Source: Rohdeia sp041398665 (lineage in GTDB: Bacteria > Planctomycetota > UBA1135 > GCA-002686595). From it: a stretch of DNA of 64,000 nucleotides. The notes below the pieces were generated by a model. The model had not been told where the DNA came from and searched no databases. It worked only from the letters and a program-made list of their open reading frames with translations. Within the stretch, counting starts at the first letter, position 1; each line of letters begins with the position of its first letter. This document shows positions 27,046 through 36,818 of this stretch, piece after piece. Location: the NCBI GenBank assembly GCA_041398665.1, contig JAWKUH010000025.1, forward strand, positions 1 through 64,000, written 5' to 3'. A program made the translations under genes and the position numbers.

Positions 27046-27321
27046 ACCTGGTTCGTTCGACCAGGACCGGAATGCGAGCGTTCTTCCACAGCGCCGCGCC
27101 GCGTCTCCACAGCGCCGCGTCGCGGGGCGGACGCACCAGGTTCGCGGATCGGCTCGACTCCCTCTCGGAGGCCCTCGCGCGGAGCGTGTCGCTCAACTGA
27201 ACCTGGTTCGAATGACCAGGACCGACTCGCTCGACCGAACCTGGTTCGTTCGACCAGGACCGGAATGCGGGCGTTTTCCACGGCGTCGCGCCGCCGCGGG
27301 CGGACGAACCAGGTTCGGATC
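27044..27321. repeat. GAACCTGGTTC palindrome cluster (REP-like)
   Basis: Three copies of the 11-bp palindrome GAACCTGGTTC start at 27044, 27199 and 27237, with the complementary-centre form GAACCAGGTTC at 27306-27316 and a one-base variant at 27133-27143. Two composite units are visible: each starts with the palindrome, TCGACCAGGACCGGAATGCG and GCGTT, and ends in a GGACG-ACCAGGTTCG-GGATC block (27044-27150, 27237-27321). A third, truncated unit lies between. The cluster fills the gap between two convergent genes. Confidence 0.8.
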
Positions 27322-27323
27322 CG

Positions 27324-29201
27324 CTACTTCCCCTCGGCCGAGGCGACCTCGTGGAAGCTCGCCTCGAGGGCCTTCGCCTGCTCCTGCGCGACTCTCGCGC
27401 TGCGACCGTCGGGGTCGCGGCGCTCCTCGAGCAGGCGTTGGTAGGTGGCGAACGCGAGTTGGCGCGCGGCGTCCTCGACGGGGCCGAGCTCGTGCTCGCG
27501 TTCGGCGAGCAAGGGCGCGGCGATCCGCACGAGCTGCGCGGCTTCGGCGAAGGCCTCGTCGTTCCAGCCCGCTGCGAGCGCCGTCGCGGCGCTCTCCAGC
27601 GCAAAGGGGTCGTCGCCGACCGCGTGCGCGCTGTTCGAGAGGAGTTCGGCGAACTGCGCCATCAGGATCTGCGCCCGCATGGCGCGCGGCGCCGCGTCGA
27701 ACGTCGGGTAGTAGCCCGACATCGCGATCGGCCAGGACGCCTCGGTCGCGTCGGTGCGCCCCTCGGCGACGTAGCGGATCCGGACCTCGCCCAGGGGACG
27801 GTCGCCGTCGAAGCGGACGTCCTCGAGTTCGTAGATCGCCGCGACGGAGTGCCCCGCGCCGATCTCGCCGGCGTCGGCCGCGTCGTTCCGGAAGTCCGCG
27901 TTGGCGAGCGCCCGGTTCTCGTAGCCCACGAGCCTCCAGCTCCCGACGCACGCCGGGTCGAACTCGACCTGGAGCTTGGCGTCCTTCGCGACGACCTGGA
28001 ACGCGCCGGTGAAGCGTTCGACGAACGCGCGGCGCGCCTCCTTCTCGCTGTCGACGTAGTCGCAGCGTCCGTCGCCGGCGTCGGCGAGGCGCTCGAGGAA
28101 GTTGTCGCGCGCGTTCATCCCGACACCGACGGTGTTCACGTGGACGCCGCGCGAGCGGGACTCGGCGGTGCTCGCGAGCAGAGCGTCGGCCTGCGTCTCG
28201 CCGACGTTGCCGAGTCCGTCCGAGAGCAGCACGACGAAGTTCGTCGCCTCGGGGTCGTAGGCCTCGTTCGCGATCTTGCAGCCGAGCGCGAGGCCGGCCT
28301 CGATGTTCGTGCTGCCGTCGGGCTGGAGCTCCGCGATCGCGTCGAGGCGTCGCCGCAACTCGTCGCCCCGCGAGGCGGGGATCAGGACCGACGCCTCGTC
28401 GGAGTAGCGCACGACCGCGACCTGGTCGAGCGGGTCGAGCTCCTCCGACAGCAGCGCGAGCACCGACTTCACCATCGTCATCCGGTTCGGCGACGCCATC
28501 GAGCCCGACGTGTCGACCACGAAGGTGATGGCGAGCCGACCGCGCGCGTGCTCACGCACGTCGCGCGCGCGCAGCCCGACGCGCACGAGCCACGCCCCTT
28601 CCGCTCCGAACGGGCTCGGGCAGATGTCGGTCGAGGCGCTGAAGTCGCCGCGCGACGGCGGGTCGAGCTCGGCGTCGAGGTAGTTGACGAACTCCTCGGG
28701 GCGCACGAACCACGGACTCGGCAACGAGCCGCCCTCCAGCTGGGCGCGCGCCATCGTGTAGCTCGCCGTGTCGGACTCGAGTCCGAACGTGGAGGTCGCC
28801 TCGCGCGTCGTCTCGACGAAGGGTCGCGTCATCAGCACCCGCTGGTGGTACTGCTCGGGCGTCTCGTCCTCGCGCGGGCGGAGCACGTCGAGGAGCGCCT
28901 CCGCGCGGTCGCGCGGATCGGCGACGACGGTCTCGGCCTCCTCCAGGTCGATCGAACGCGACCGGTCGAGCTCGTGCGCCGCGCGCATGTCGAGGTCGAG
29001 GTACCCCAAGCCGTACGAGTCCGCACCGCTCGCCGCGCCGGGAGCCGCCGCGCGCATCGACGGACTCGGTCGAGCCGCGGGTGCAGCGCCGGTCGCGCTG
29101 CCGCCGTCCGCGTTGCAGGCGGCGAGCGCGGCGAGCGAACCCGCGAGCAGTCCGCAGGTGGCGAGCGAAGCCGTGCGCGTGCGTCGCGTGCGGAGCCTCA
29201 C
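27324..29201 (-). CDS. VWA-domain lipoprotein
   Basis: A 625-residue exported protein: a basic leader, hydrophobic stretch and lipobox LAAC at about residue 29. An N-terminal VWA-associated region (DTASYTMARAQLEGG, PEEFVNYLD) precedes the von Willebrand A domain with the MIDAS motif DTSGSM near residue 230 and LLSDGLGN. The C-terminal half (YENRALANADFRND, GEIGAGHSVAAIYEL) is typical of the YfbK-like VWA family. GTG at 29201 overlaps the stop of the larger VWA gene (GTGA). The two proteins are paralogous over about 450 residues and probably act together at the cell surface (inference). Confidence 0.88.
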   Translation of the reverse strand: MRLRTRRTRTASLATCGLLAGSLAALAACNADGGSATGAAPAARPSPSMRAAAPGAASGADSYGLGYLDLDMRAAHELDRSRSIDLEEAETVVADPRDRAEALLDVLRPREDETPEQYHQRVLMTRPFVETTREATSTFGLESDTASYTMARAQLEGGSLPSPWFVRPEEFVNYLDAELDPPSRGDFSASTDICPSPFGAEGAWLVRVGLRARDVREHARGRLAITFVVDTSGSMASPNRMTMVKSVLALLSEELDPLDQVAVVRYSDEASVLIPASRGDELRRRLDAIAELQPDGSTNIEAGLALGCKIANEAYDPEATNFVVLLSDGLGNVGETQADALLASTAESRSRGVHVNTVGVGMNARDNFLERLADAGDGRCDYVDSEKEARRAFVERFTGAFQVVAKDAKLQVEFDPACVGSWRLVGYENRALANADFRNDAADAGEIGAGHSVAAIYELEDVRFDGDRPLGEVRIRYVAEGRTDATEASWPIAMSGYYPTFDAAPRAMRAQILMAQFAELLSNSAHAVGDDPFALESAATALAAGWNDEAFAEAAQLVRIAAPLLAEREHELGPVEDAARQLAFATYQRLLEERRDPDGRSARVAQEQAKALEASFHEVASAEGK

Positions 29202-32200
29202 TTGTCACCCCCGTCGGTCGCGCCGGTCTCGGGCTGCGGGGCGCCGGGTCCCTTCGCGACACCGTCCAGCACGAGCGTCCGGACCTCGTTCTCGAGTTCC
29301 TCGATGCGCTTCGCGAGCGCCGCCTCCTTCTCGGGGTCGCGCGCTCCCGGCGACTCCTTCTCGAGCTCGAGCTCATAGCGCATGAAGCGCAGCGTGTCGA
29401 GCTTGGACTCGACCGGCGAGGTCGGACGGACGAGCGTCCCGATCGCCGCGCGGTTGCGGGCGAACAGACCCGCGAAGGAGCGGAAGTCCTCGTCCGGCGA
29501 GTCGTTCGCCGCCCTCTGGATCGCCGCGTCGAGCGCGTCGAGCGAAAGTCCTCTGGCGTGCGCGGACCGCTTCAGCACCTCGGCGACCTGGGCGACCAGC
29601 ACATTGCGGCGGAGACCCGCCGGCGCGGTCGCGAAGTCCCAGATCACGTCGCCGACGCCGCAGCGCTGCTCGATCTCGAGCGAGCTGTCGCCCTGCGGAC
29701 CGTTGACCGGCGGCTTGTAGCGCAGACGCACCGTCGCGAGCGCGTCGGACTCGCCGACGTCGGTGAGGTCGACACCGCGCAGCTCGTAGAGCGCCACGAC
29801 GGAGTGACCCGCACCGACCTCGCCGCCGTCGACCTTGTCGTCGCGGAACGAACGATCGGCGACCGCGCGGTTCTCGTAGCCGATCAGGCGGTAGCGCTGG
29901 ACCCGCTGCGGGTCGAACTCCACCTGGATCTTCACGTCGCGGGCGATCGTCTGGAACTTGCTCGTGAAGTTCTCGACGAAGGCGCGGCGCGCTTCGAGCG
30001 GCGTGTCGACGTAGTCGCTGATGCCCTCGCCGCGGTTGGCGAGCTGCTCCAGGAACACGTCGTTGTGGTTCTGGAGGCCGACGCCGATCGTGTTGAGGTA
30101 GATGCGGTTCGTGCGGAAGCGCGCGACCTCGTCGAGGAGCCTGTTCTGGTCGGTCTCGCCGATGTTGCCGACGCCGTCGGAGAGCAGCACCACGCGGTTC
30201 TCGCACTCCTGGTCGTAGGCCTGCGACGCGAGCGAGAAGCCGTTCACCAGCCCGGCCTCGACGTTCGTGCCGCCCGACGAGCCGAGGCTCGAGATCGCGG
30301 CCTCGACGATGGCGCGGTTGCTCGCGACCGTCGGCTCGAGCACCGTCCACGAACTGTTGTTGAAGGCGACGATCGCGAGCTTGTCGCGTCCGTCGAGCTT
30401 CGTCAGCAGCTGGCGCATCGCGTTGCGCACCAGTTCGATGCGGTTGCCCTCGGCCATCGAGCCCGACGTGTCGACGACGAACGTCAGGTTGAGGCCGGAG
30501 CGCTGCGAGTCGGCGACCTCGCGGCCCTGGATGCCGACGCGCATCAGCATCGACACCTCACCGTCCTTCGCGACGGCGGGGTTCGGCACGACCTGCGTCG
30601 TGATCGAGAAGGTGCCGCTCGTCGGTTGCGGGAGGTCGGCGTCGAAGTAGTTGACCCACTCCTCGACGCGGATCTGGTCCGCACCGGGGATGATGCCCTG
30701 GTCGAGCATGTTGCGGGCGAGCGTGTAGCTCGACGTGTCGACGTCCGCCGCGAAGGTCGAGAACCGGTCGACCGACGCGAACTCGAAGGGCCGCGTGCCC
30801 CAGTGGCGGAAGAACATGTCGCGCAGCGACTCGGCCTTCCGGCGGTGGCAGTCGTCCAGGACGTACTGGAGGCGAGCCTCGAGCACACCGCGCCCGAAGA
30901 GGCGCCAACGCGCGGCGAGCACGTCGGGCGAGTCGAGCGCGACCGTCGAGCCGAGCTCGAGGCACCCCATGTCCTCGAGGAACCGGCGCAGGCCGGCGTC
31001 GTTCGCGGGGAGGCCGCTCTCCGTGAGCCGCTTGCTCTCGTAGCGCTTCATCGCCTCCCAGTCGCCGGCCCACGGCGCGAGCGTGTCGCGCGACCAGCCG
31101 TCGACGTCCTTGCCTTCGGTGAGACCGAAGTAGAAGCGGTCGAAGCGTCCGTCGACCTCGCCCGGTTCCTCGGCGTCGACCTCGGGGAGGGCGGTCGTCC
31201 CGACCGGACGTCGTCGCGCGTCGCCACCGTCCGCGAGGCCGTCGTCCGAGAGGAAGAAGTCGTACGTGCCCGACTCCGCCTGCGGATCGTTCGCGACGTA
31301 GCCGAGCCCCTCGAGCGACTGGTCGACCGGAAGGTCGTGCAGCTCCTTCTTCAGGTCCGCGTTCCCGTCGCCCTGCGAGGGCGCACCCCGCTTCCCGCCG
31401 AGCGAAGAACCGCCGGGACCCTTCGTGACCGGACCCTTCGAGCCGCCGCCCGGAGGACCGCCCGGAACCGGCGGACCCGCCGAGGCCGGACTGCTCGGCG
31501 GTTCCGGGGCAGGACCCGTAGGACCGCCGGACGTGGTCGGCAGCGAGGCCGGGGGCAGCTGCGAACCGGGGGCCTGGGCGTCGCCGGGACCCTTGTAGCC
31601 CTTGCCGCGCGTGCTCCCGTCACCGCCGTCGACGCGACGCACGGAGTCGACCACACCGTTCCCGGCCCGTTCGCGGACCTCGCGATCCGCCTCGTTCGCT
31701 CCGCCGCCGAGCCCGATGGCGTCGTTCCACGTCTCCGTGTCGAACGCGAGCGCCGCGTCGTCGCCGTCCTTCGACAGCTCCGACCCGTCGTCGTACGAGC
31801 GACCGGACCGCGCGACCTCACCGAGTTGCCTCTCGCCGCTCGACAGTCCCTGCGCGAGCTTCTCGACCGCGGTGTCCAGCTGGCGACGCGACTCGTGCAC
31901 GGGGCCGGTGACTCCGACGAACCCGCCGCTCGGCGCTGCGGACTCCGTCTCGATCCCGAGGTGCAGGACCGAACCCTCGGCCTCCTCGGCCGGGGCACGC
32001 GTGTCGAGAAGATCGCTCCCGAGCGCGTCGAGCCCGGCGCGCCGGTCCGCGCCCTTGTCGGCGTACCCGCTCTCGAAACGGTCGGAGGGACGAGAGGCGG
32101 TCGCGTCGGGACGCGACCCGACCCTCGCGGTCTCCGTCCCGCCCCAGTCCGTGCGCCCGCCGTGCAGCGGACCGAACCAGATCGCGCCGGCGCCGACCGC

Positions 32201-32509
32201 GAGCAGCACCGCGGCTGCCGCGGCGAACACCGGTCGACGGTGGAACGGGACCACGCGCGGCTGCGGGACGATCTCCCCGCGGCTCGCACTGGCCGTGAGC
32301 TCGGCCATGCGATCGGGCGAGAGCTCCGCGGCACCGCCGCCGAACTCGCGCACCAGCGCGATCGTCGCCTCCAGCCGCTCGCGTTCGGCGACCAGTTCCG
32401 ACGCGAGTTCGTCACCCGCGCCGAGCAGGCGCTCCATCTCCTTCCGTTCGTTCTCGTCGGCCTCGCCCAGCACGTAGGCGGTCAGGCGTTCGCGGATCTC
32501 GCTGTTCAT
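29198..32509 (-). CDS. Anti-sigma-like transmembrane protein fused to a VWA domain
   Basis: A 1103-residue protein. Residues 1-60 (LTAYVLGEADENERKEMERLL) resemble anti-sigma N-termini, though without the zinc HxxxCxxC. One membrane segment lies at 93-112, followed by a long low-complexity G/P/S linker. The VWA-family half follows: VDTSSYTLARNMLDQG, VEEWVNYFDAD, MIDAS DTSGSM near residue 680, LLSDGVGNIGET and AGHSVVALYEL. The C-terminus is a short coiled coil. It lies directly downstream of an ECF sigma factor and is coupled to a VWA lipoprotein. A membrane sensor that releases sigma on ligand binding is inferred. Confidence 0.85.
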   Translation of the reverse strand: MNSEIRERLTAYVLGEADENERKEMERLLGAGDELASELVAERERLEATIALVREFGGGAAELSPDRMAELTASASRGEIVPQPRVVPFHRRPVFAAAAAVLLAVGAGAIWFGPLHGGRTDWGGTETARVGSRPDATASRPSDRFESGYADKGADRRAGLDALGSDLLDTRAPAEEAEGSVLHLGIETESAAPSGGFVGVTGPVHESRRQLDTAVEKLAQGLSSGERQLGEVARSGRSYDDGSELSKDGDDAALAFDTETWNDAIGLGGGANEADREVRERAGNGVVDSVRRVDGGDGSTRGKGYKGPGDAQAPGSQLPPASLPTTSGGPTGPAPEPPSSPASAGPPVPGGPPGGGSKGPVTKGPGGSSLGGKRGAPSQGDGNADLKKELHDLPVDQSLEGLGYVANDPQAESGTYDFFLSDDGLADGGDARRRPVGTTALPEVDAEEPGEVDGRFDRFYFGLTEGKDVDGWSRDTLAPWAGDWEAMKRYESKRLTESGLPANDAGLRRFLEDMGCLELGSTVALDSPDVLAARWRLFGRGVLEARLQYVLDDCHRRKAESLRDMFFRHWGTRPFEFASVDRFSTFAADVDTSSYTLARNMLDQGIIPGADQIRVEEWVNYFDADLPQPTSGTFSITTQVVPNPAVAKDGEVSMLMRVGIQGREVADSQRSGLNLTFVVDTSGSMAEGNRIELVRNAMRQLLTKLDGRDKLAIVAFNNSSWTVLEPTVASNRAIVEAAISSLGSSGGTNVEAGLVNGFSLASQAYDQECENRVVLLSDGVGNIGETDQNRLLDEVARFRTNRIYLNTIGVGLQNHNDVFLEQLANRGEGISDYVDTPLEARRAFVENFTSKFQTIARDVKIQVEFDPQRVQRYRLIGYENRAVADRSFRDDKVDGGEVGAGHSVVALYELRGVDLTDVGESDALATVRLRYKPPVNGPQGDSSLEIEQRCGVGDVIWDFATAPAGLRRNVLVAQVAEVLKRSAHARGLSLDALDAAIQRAANDSPDEDFRSFAGLFARNRAAIGTLVRPTSPVESKLDTLRFMRYELELEKESPGARDPEKEAALAKRIEELENEVRTLVLDGVAKGPGAPQPETGATDGGDK

Positions 32510-32618
32510 CTCTTCGCTCTCTTGACCCGATGACGCGGGCCTCGTGTTCGTCGTCGTTCGTGTGACGCGCGCAACTCCGAAACGCTCCGGTGCGCCGCGC
32601 TCTTGGATCCGCGTGGGA

Positions 32619-33245
32619 TCAGGTGGGACGCACGCTCTGGACGCCCGTGTCGCGGCGCGGCGTCGCACCGGGCACGAGATGCGCGAGGTCGCGACCGAGC
32701 GCGGCGAGCCCTTCGCTGATGAGCCACCCCACCGTCCCGACCTTCTTGCCCGTGATGTCGGCGATCTCGCGGTAGCTGCGGTCGCCGAGCAGACGCAGCA
32801 CGAGCACCTCGCGCTGGTCCTTCGGCAGCTTCTCGATGCCGCGTTCGACCGCGGCCCGCGTGTCGTCCTGCTCCACGCGATCGCTCCCGCCGTTCGTCGC
32901 CTCCACCGCCGCGACCTCCTCCTCGCGACGGCGCCTCCTCGATTCGGTCCTGACTGTGTCCATGCACGCGTTCCTCGTCACGCGGTGCAACCAGCTGCGG
33001 AGCTGGGCCCGCTCACGCATCGCGTCGCCGCGCACCTCGTCCGGGAGGACGGGCGGCTTGCTCGCGAGCTTCAGGAAGACCTCCTGCACCACGTCCTCCG
33101 CGCGAGACCGGTCCTGGAGGAGGCTCTGCGCGTGGTGCAGCAGCACCGACTGGTGCGCGCCGACGAGAGCCGCGAAAGCGCCCTGGTCGCCGCCGTTCCA
33201 GGCGTCGAGCAGGGCGCCGTCCGAAGGAGGTTCGCTCTGATACAT
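32619..33245 (-). CDS. ECF RNA polymerase sigma factor
   Basis: A 208-residue sigma-70-family factor. Region 2: FAALVGAHQSVLLHHAQSLLQDRSRAEDVVQEVFLKL, containing the DVVQEVFL signature. Region 4: LPKDQREVLVLRLLGDRSYREIADITGKKVGTVGWLISEGL, the helix-turn-helix for the -35 element. The C-terminal tail VPGATPRRDTGVQSVRPT is short. ATG at 33245 was chosen; the longer open frame has no sigma features. It is the first gene of a three-gene unit with the anti-sigma-like VWA protein and the VWA lipoprotein. Confidence 0.9.
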   Translation of the reverse strand: MYQSEPPSDGALLDAWNGGDQGAFAALVGAHQSVLLHHAQSLLQDRSRAEDVVQEVFLKLASKPPVLPDEVRGDAMRERAQLRSWLHRVTRNACMDTVRTESRRRRREEEVAAVEATNGGSDRVEQDDTRAAVERGIEKLPKDQREVLVLRLLGDRSYREIADITGKKVGTVGWLISEGLAALGRDLAHLVPGATPRRDTGVQSVRPT

Positions 33246-33429
33246 GGCGGGAGGGATCCGCGTCGCCGCGCGGGGCGGCTCGGTCGGGCCGGGCGGAACT
33301 CCCGCCCGACGGGCGGTCGAACGTCGGCGCGGGAGACGGTCTTGGAGGGTAGAGCGGATTTCCGACGACCCGGTTCGCCGGGCTCGGGACTCGACGCGCG
33401 CCGCCCTCCCCGTCACGCTGGCCGGCGCG

Positions 33430-34521
33430 ATGACCGTCCCGAGCGACCACGACTTCCTGGAGATCGACCCGAACGCCGCGGCGCGACCCGACAGCGGCCT
33501 GTTCGGACTCGATCCGGAGCCCGACCGCGCACGCGTCTGGGTGCTGCCCGTCCCCTTCGACGCGACGACGAGCTACCGGCCCGGCACGGCCCGCGGGCCC
33601 GAGGCGGTGCTCTCGGCCAGCCGCCAGGTCGACGTGCTGTGCCCGCTGTTCGGACACCCCTGGCGCGCGGGCATCGCGCTGCGGCCGGAGCCCGAGGGCG
33701 TGCGCGCCGCGGAGGAGGAGGCGTTCGCGCGCGCCCGTCGGATCGTCGAGGTCGGCGGCTACATCGAGGGCGACGCCGCGCTCGCGGCCGACCTCGCCGC
33801 CGTGAACGCCGCGAGCGAGCGCATGAACGCCGCGGTCGAGGCGGACACGCGCGCCGCGCTCGAAGCGGGTCGTCTGCCCGTGCTGCTCGGCGGCGACCAC
33901 TCCACGCCGTTCGGCGCGCTCGCCGCGGTGTCGAAGGTGCACCGCGGCGTCGGCGTGCTGCACTTCGACGCGCACTCCGACCTGCGGGCCTCGTACGAGG
34001 GCTTCACCTGGTCGCACGCGTCGATCCTGCGCAACGCGACGGACCGGCTCGACGGCATCGCGAAGGTCGTGCAGGTCGGCATCCGCGACACGTGCCCGGA
34101 AGAGGTTGACTACGCGGCGGCGAGCGGCGGTCGCATCGAGATCCTCGGCGACGAGGCCTGGGCCGCGGTGCGGCTCGGGCGCACCGACCTCGAGGCCTTC
34201 GTGCGCACGTGGGTCGACAAGTTGCCCGACGAGATCTACGTCACCTTCGACGTCGACGCGCTCGACCCGGCGCTGTGCCCGAACACGGGGACGCCGGTGC
34301 CCGGCGGACTGCGCTGGGACGAGGTCAGCCTGTGGCTGCGCGTCGTCGCGTCGAGCGGCCGCCGCGTCGTCGGTCTGGACCTCGTCGAGGTCTCGCCGGG
34401 CGAGCACGACGACGGTTCGGAGGACACCTGGGACGCGATGATCGGCGCGCGGCTGCTCTACCGACTGATCGGTTGCGCGCTCTCGACGCGCGCCGAGGAC
34501 CGCGACGCCCTCCGGAGGTAG
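33430..34521 (+). CDS. speB: Agmatinase / ureohydrolase family protein
   Basis: A 363-residue binuclear-manganese hydrolase. Metal-binding blocks: GGDHS (about 155), HFDAHSDLR (about 180) and TFDVDALDP (about 275), the complete ureohydrolase set. It removes urea (or a related group) from guanidino compounds; agmatine to putrescine is the likeliest reaction, with formimidoylglutamate and other guanidino substrates as alternatives. The ATG at 33430 gives a normal N-terminus. The next gene, a glutamine-amidotransferase-like hydrolase, starts 11 bases later, which suggests polyamine/GABA metabolism. Confidence 0.85.
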   Translation: MTVPSDHDFLEIDPNAAARPDSGLFGLDPEPDRARVWVLPVPFDATTSYRPGTARGPEAVLSASRQVDVLCPLFGHPWRAGIALRPEPEGVRAAEEEAFARARRIVEVGGYIEGDAALAADLAAVNAASERMNAAVEADTRAALEAGRLPVLLGGDHSTPFGALAAVSKVHRGVGVLHFDAHSDLRASYEGFTWSHASILRNATDRLDGIAKVVQVGIRDTCPEEVDYAAASGGRIEILGDEAWAAVRLGRTDLEAFVRTWVDKLPDEIYVTFDVDALDPALCPNTGTPVPGGLRWDEVSLWLRVVASSGRRVVGLDLVEVSPGEHDDGSEDTWDAMIGARLLYRLIGCALSTRAEDRDALRR

Positions 34522-34531
34522 GATCGGGAGC

Positions 34532-35278
34532 GTGCGAGGTCGACCGCTGATCGGCATCAACGCCGGCGTGCTGCACGCGGAGCGCGGGCGCGCGGAGTAC
34601 CCGCTGCGCTACGCCGACGCCGTGCGCGCGGCGGGCGGACTGCCCGTCGCCGTGTACCCGAGCGAGGACCCCGACGAGTGCGCCGGCATCGCCGCGCGAC
34701 TCGACGGACTCCTGTTCTCGGGCGGCGACGACTTCGACACGGCGCGACTCGGTCTCGGTCCGACGCACCCCGCGGCGACGCCCGTGCCCGCGCTCAAGCA
34801 GGACGCCGACTTCGTGCTCGTGCGCGCGGCGCTCGACACGGGACTGCCGACGCTCGGCATCTGCTACGGCATGCAGCTCATGGCGCTGGCGCGCGGCGGC
34901 ACGCTGCTCCAACACCTGCCCGAGGACCGTCCGGGCGGACAGCGGCACTGGGACGACGCCGAGCACACGATCACGGCCGAGCCCGGGTCGCGGCTCGGCG
35001 AACTCGTCGGGCCGGAGCCGCTCGTCACGCTGTCACGTCACCACCAGGCGATCGGCTCGCCCGGCGAACTCGTCGTCGCCGCCCGCGACGCGGACGGGCT
35101 CGTCGAGGCGATCGAGGACCCGCGACACCCCTTCGCCATCGGTGTCCAGTGGCACCCCGAGCTGCCCGTCGCCGACGCGAGCGACACGGAACGGCACGGC
35201 TCGCTCCTCGCGGCCTTCGTGCGCGCGGCGGCGGAGCGCGCATCGAGTCGCACGGCGGCACTCGCGGAACGACGCTGA
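34532..35278 (+). CDS. Gamma-glutamyl-gamma-aminobutyrate hydrolase-like (class I glutamine amidotransferase fold)
   Basis: A 248-residue protein of the PuuD type. IGINAG at the start, LFSGGDDFD, nucleophile Cys in GICYGMQLM (about residue 111), and GVQWHPE (His about 208) complete the catalytic triad. PuuD-type enzymes hydrolyse gamma-glutamyl-GABA in putrescine breakdown; together with agmatinase upstream this suggests a polyamine route, but the other puu genes are absent. GTG start at 34532 sits behind a GGAGG site (34514-34518) and a GGGAG site closer in. Confidence 0.85.
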   Translation: MRGRPLIGINAGVLHAERGRAEYPLRYADAVRAAGGLPVAVYPSEDPDECAGIAARLDGLLFSGGDDFDTARLGLGPTHPAATPVPALKQDADFVLVRAALDTGLPTLGICYGMQLMALARGGTLLQHLPEDRPGGQRHWDDAEHTITAEPGSRLGELVGPEPLVTLSRHHQAIGSPGELVVAARDADGLVEAIEDPRHPFAIGVQWHPELPVADASDTERHGSLLAAFVRAAAERASSRTAALAERR

Positions 35279-35341
35279 GGGAACTACGACTCTCCGCCGA
35301 GCGCGGCGCGAGAGAACCTGATCGAGACGAGGCGGAAGACG

Positions 35342-36679
35342 ATGCGCAAGTTCAAGGGAGCGGACGAGACCCTGATCGGGCCGGCCAACACGAAAGGCAA
35401 GCTCATCATCATGTGCGGAGCAGCCGTCGGGCTCGTGGCGCTGCTCTTCTACGTCCAGACGACCTACGTCGACCGACCGGAGGACGTGCCGGTCGACGTC
35501 GACGTCGCCGAGGAGGTCATCGAGCTCCCGAGCACGCCGCCCGGCACGTTCGACGAGGTCTCGGACGCGGACGACTCCGACCGCTTCGCCATCGAGGCGG
35601 CACAGATGATGGTCGTGCGCGCGGCGCTGCGCAGGGCGACCGCGAACGCGATCGCGGCGGCGGGTTCGGAGACGCTCGACGGTGCGACCTGGCAGCGCGT
35701 GATGGACGCGCCCGGCCCGGAGCGCGGCACGTACTTCACGGCGCGCGGCGAGCTCCTCGATCTCGCGCGGCGCAGTACGGGCGTCTCGAGCTCCGACCAG
35801 GAGTACGCCGGCACGGTCCGGACGAGCGACGGTCACGTCGTCCACTTCCGCGCCGCCGACACCGACGACACCGGCCTCTCGGTCGGCGACTGGGTCCGCG
35901 TCGACGGGATGTTCTTCAAGATCCTGATCGAGGAGGACCCGGCGACGGGTGACCGACTCGAGGGCCCGCTGCTGGCCTGCCCGGAGATGCTCGCGTCGTA
36001 CCCGGACTACGGGAAGGTCACGTCGATCGAGCCCGCCCTGTGGGACATGGTGCGCGACGACACGCTCAACCATCCCGTCGGGCCGCGCGACGAGTTCGTC
36101 TGGCGCCTGCTCGCGTGGATGCGCGACGCGTCGCCCGAGCAGCTGCCTCCCCTCCAGGAGGGGGAGCTGGACGACGCGACGCTCGTCGCGATCAACGCGA
36201 ACGGCGCCGACTTCCGCGGGAAGCGTTTCCACACGCCGGTCTGTCGCGTCCAGGCGTACACCGTGCGCACGGCGGGCGAGAACCCCGCTCGGATGGAGAA
36301 GAGCACCGAGGTCTGGCTCGGGAACAACATGTGGACGCACCAGTACGTGGTGCGCGTGCTGCTCCCCGGGGAGGCCCCGAGGCTCGAGCTCGGCCAGCTC
36401 GTCACCGCCGACCTCGTCTACGTCCAGAACTACGCCTACGACACGGGCAACGAGCGGCGCGTGGCCCCGATGTTCGTCACGCCGTCGATCGAGACCTACA
36501 CGCCGCCGCGCGAGACGGCGCTCCAGCTCCTGCTGCTGACCTTCACGGGCGTCCTCGCGCTGATCGTCGTCGTGATCGCCGTCCTCGTGCGCCGCGACCA
36601 GAAGCGGAGCCGCGCGCTGGCCGAGAAGCTCGTGCAGCGGCGCCGCACGAGGCGCGGGGGCGCGACGGCGTCGGCGTGA
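35342..36679 (+). CDS. Membrane protein of unknown function with two terminal membrane segments
   Basis: A 445-residue protein I do not recognise. One membrane segment lies near residues 21-40 (IIMCGAAVGLVALLFYV) and one near 393-417 (LLLLTFTGVLALIVVVIAVLV), followed by a strongly basic cytoplasmic tail (RRRTRR). About 350 residues lie between them, probably outside the membrane, including GLSVGDWVRVDGMFFKI, a possible small beta-barrel. It may be an assembly or secretion component, but there is no direct evidence. ATG at 35342 follows a GAGGCGGAAG site. It precedes a strong terminator, so it ends a unit. Confidence 0.6.
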   Translation: MRKFKGADETLIGPANTKGKLIIMCGAAVGLVALLFYVQTTYVDRPEDVPVDVDVAEEVIELPSTPPGTFDEVSDADDSDRFAIEAAQMMVVRAALRRATANAIAAAGSETLDGATWQRVMDAPGPERGTYFTARGELLDLARRSTGVSSSDQEYAGTVRTSDGHVVHFRAADTDDTGLSVGDWVRVDGMFFKILIEEDPATGDRLEGPLLACPEMLASYPDYGKVTSIEPALWDMVRDDTLNHPVGPRDEFVWRLLAWMRDASPEQLPPLQEGELDDATLVAINANGADFRGKRFHTPVCRVQAYTVRTAGENPARMEKSTEVWLGNNMWTHQYVVRVLLPGEAPRLELGQLVTADLVYVQNYAYDTGNERRVAPMFVTPSIETYTPPRETALQLLLLTFTGVLALIVVVIAVLVRRDQKRSRALAEKLVQRRRTRRGGATASA

Positions 36680-36818
36680 GACGCGGCGGCGAGCCCGCGG
36701 ACGCACGAGAGCGGCGTCCGCGGGTCGACATCGCCGCCGCGATCTGGTTCAATCCGCGCCCGGAGTGGATCGTTCGAGCGCGCAGCCCCAACCGGTCCCG
36801 ACCGCCCCGGTCGTCGAC

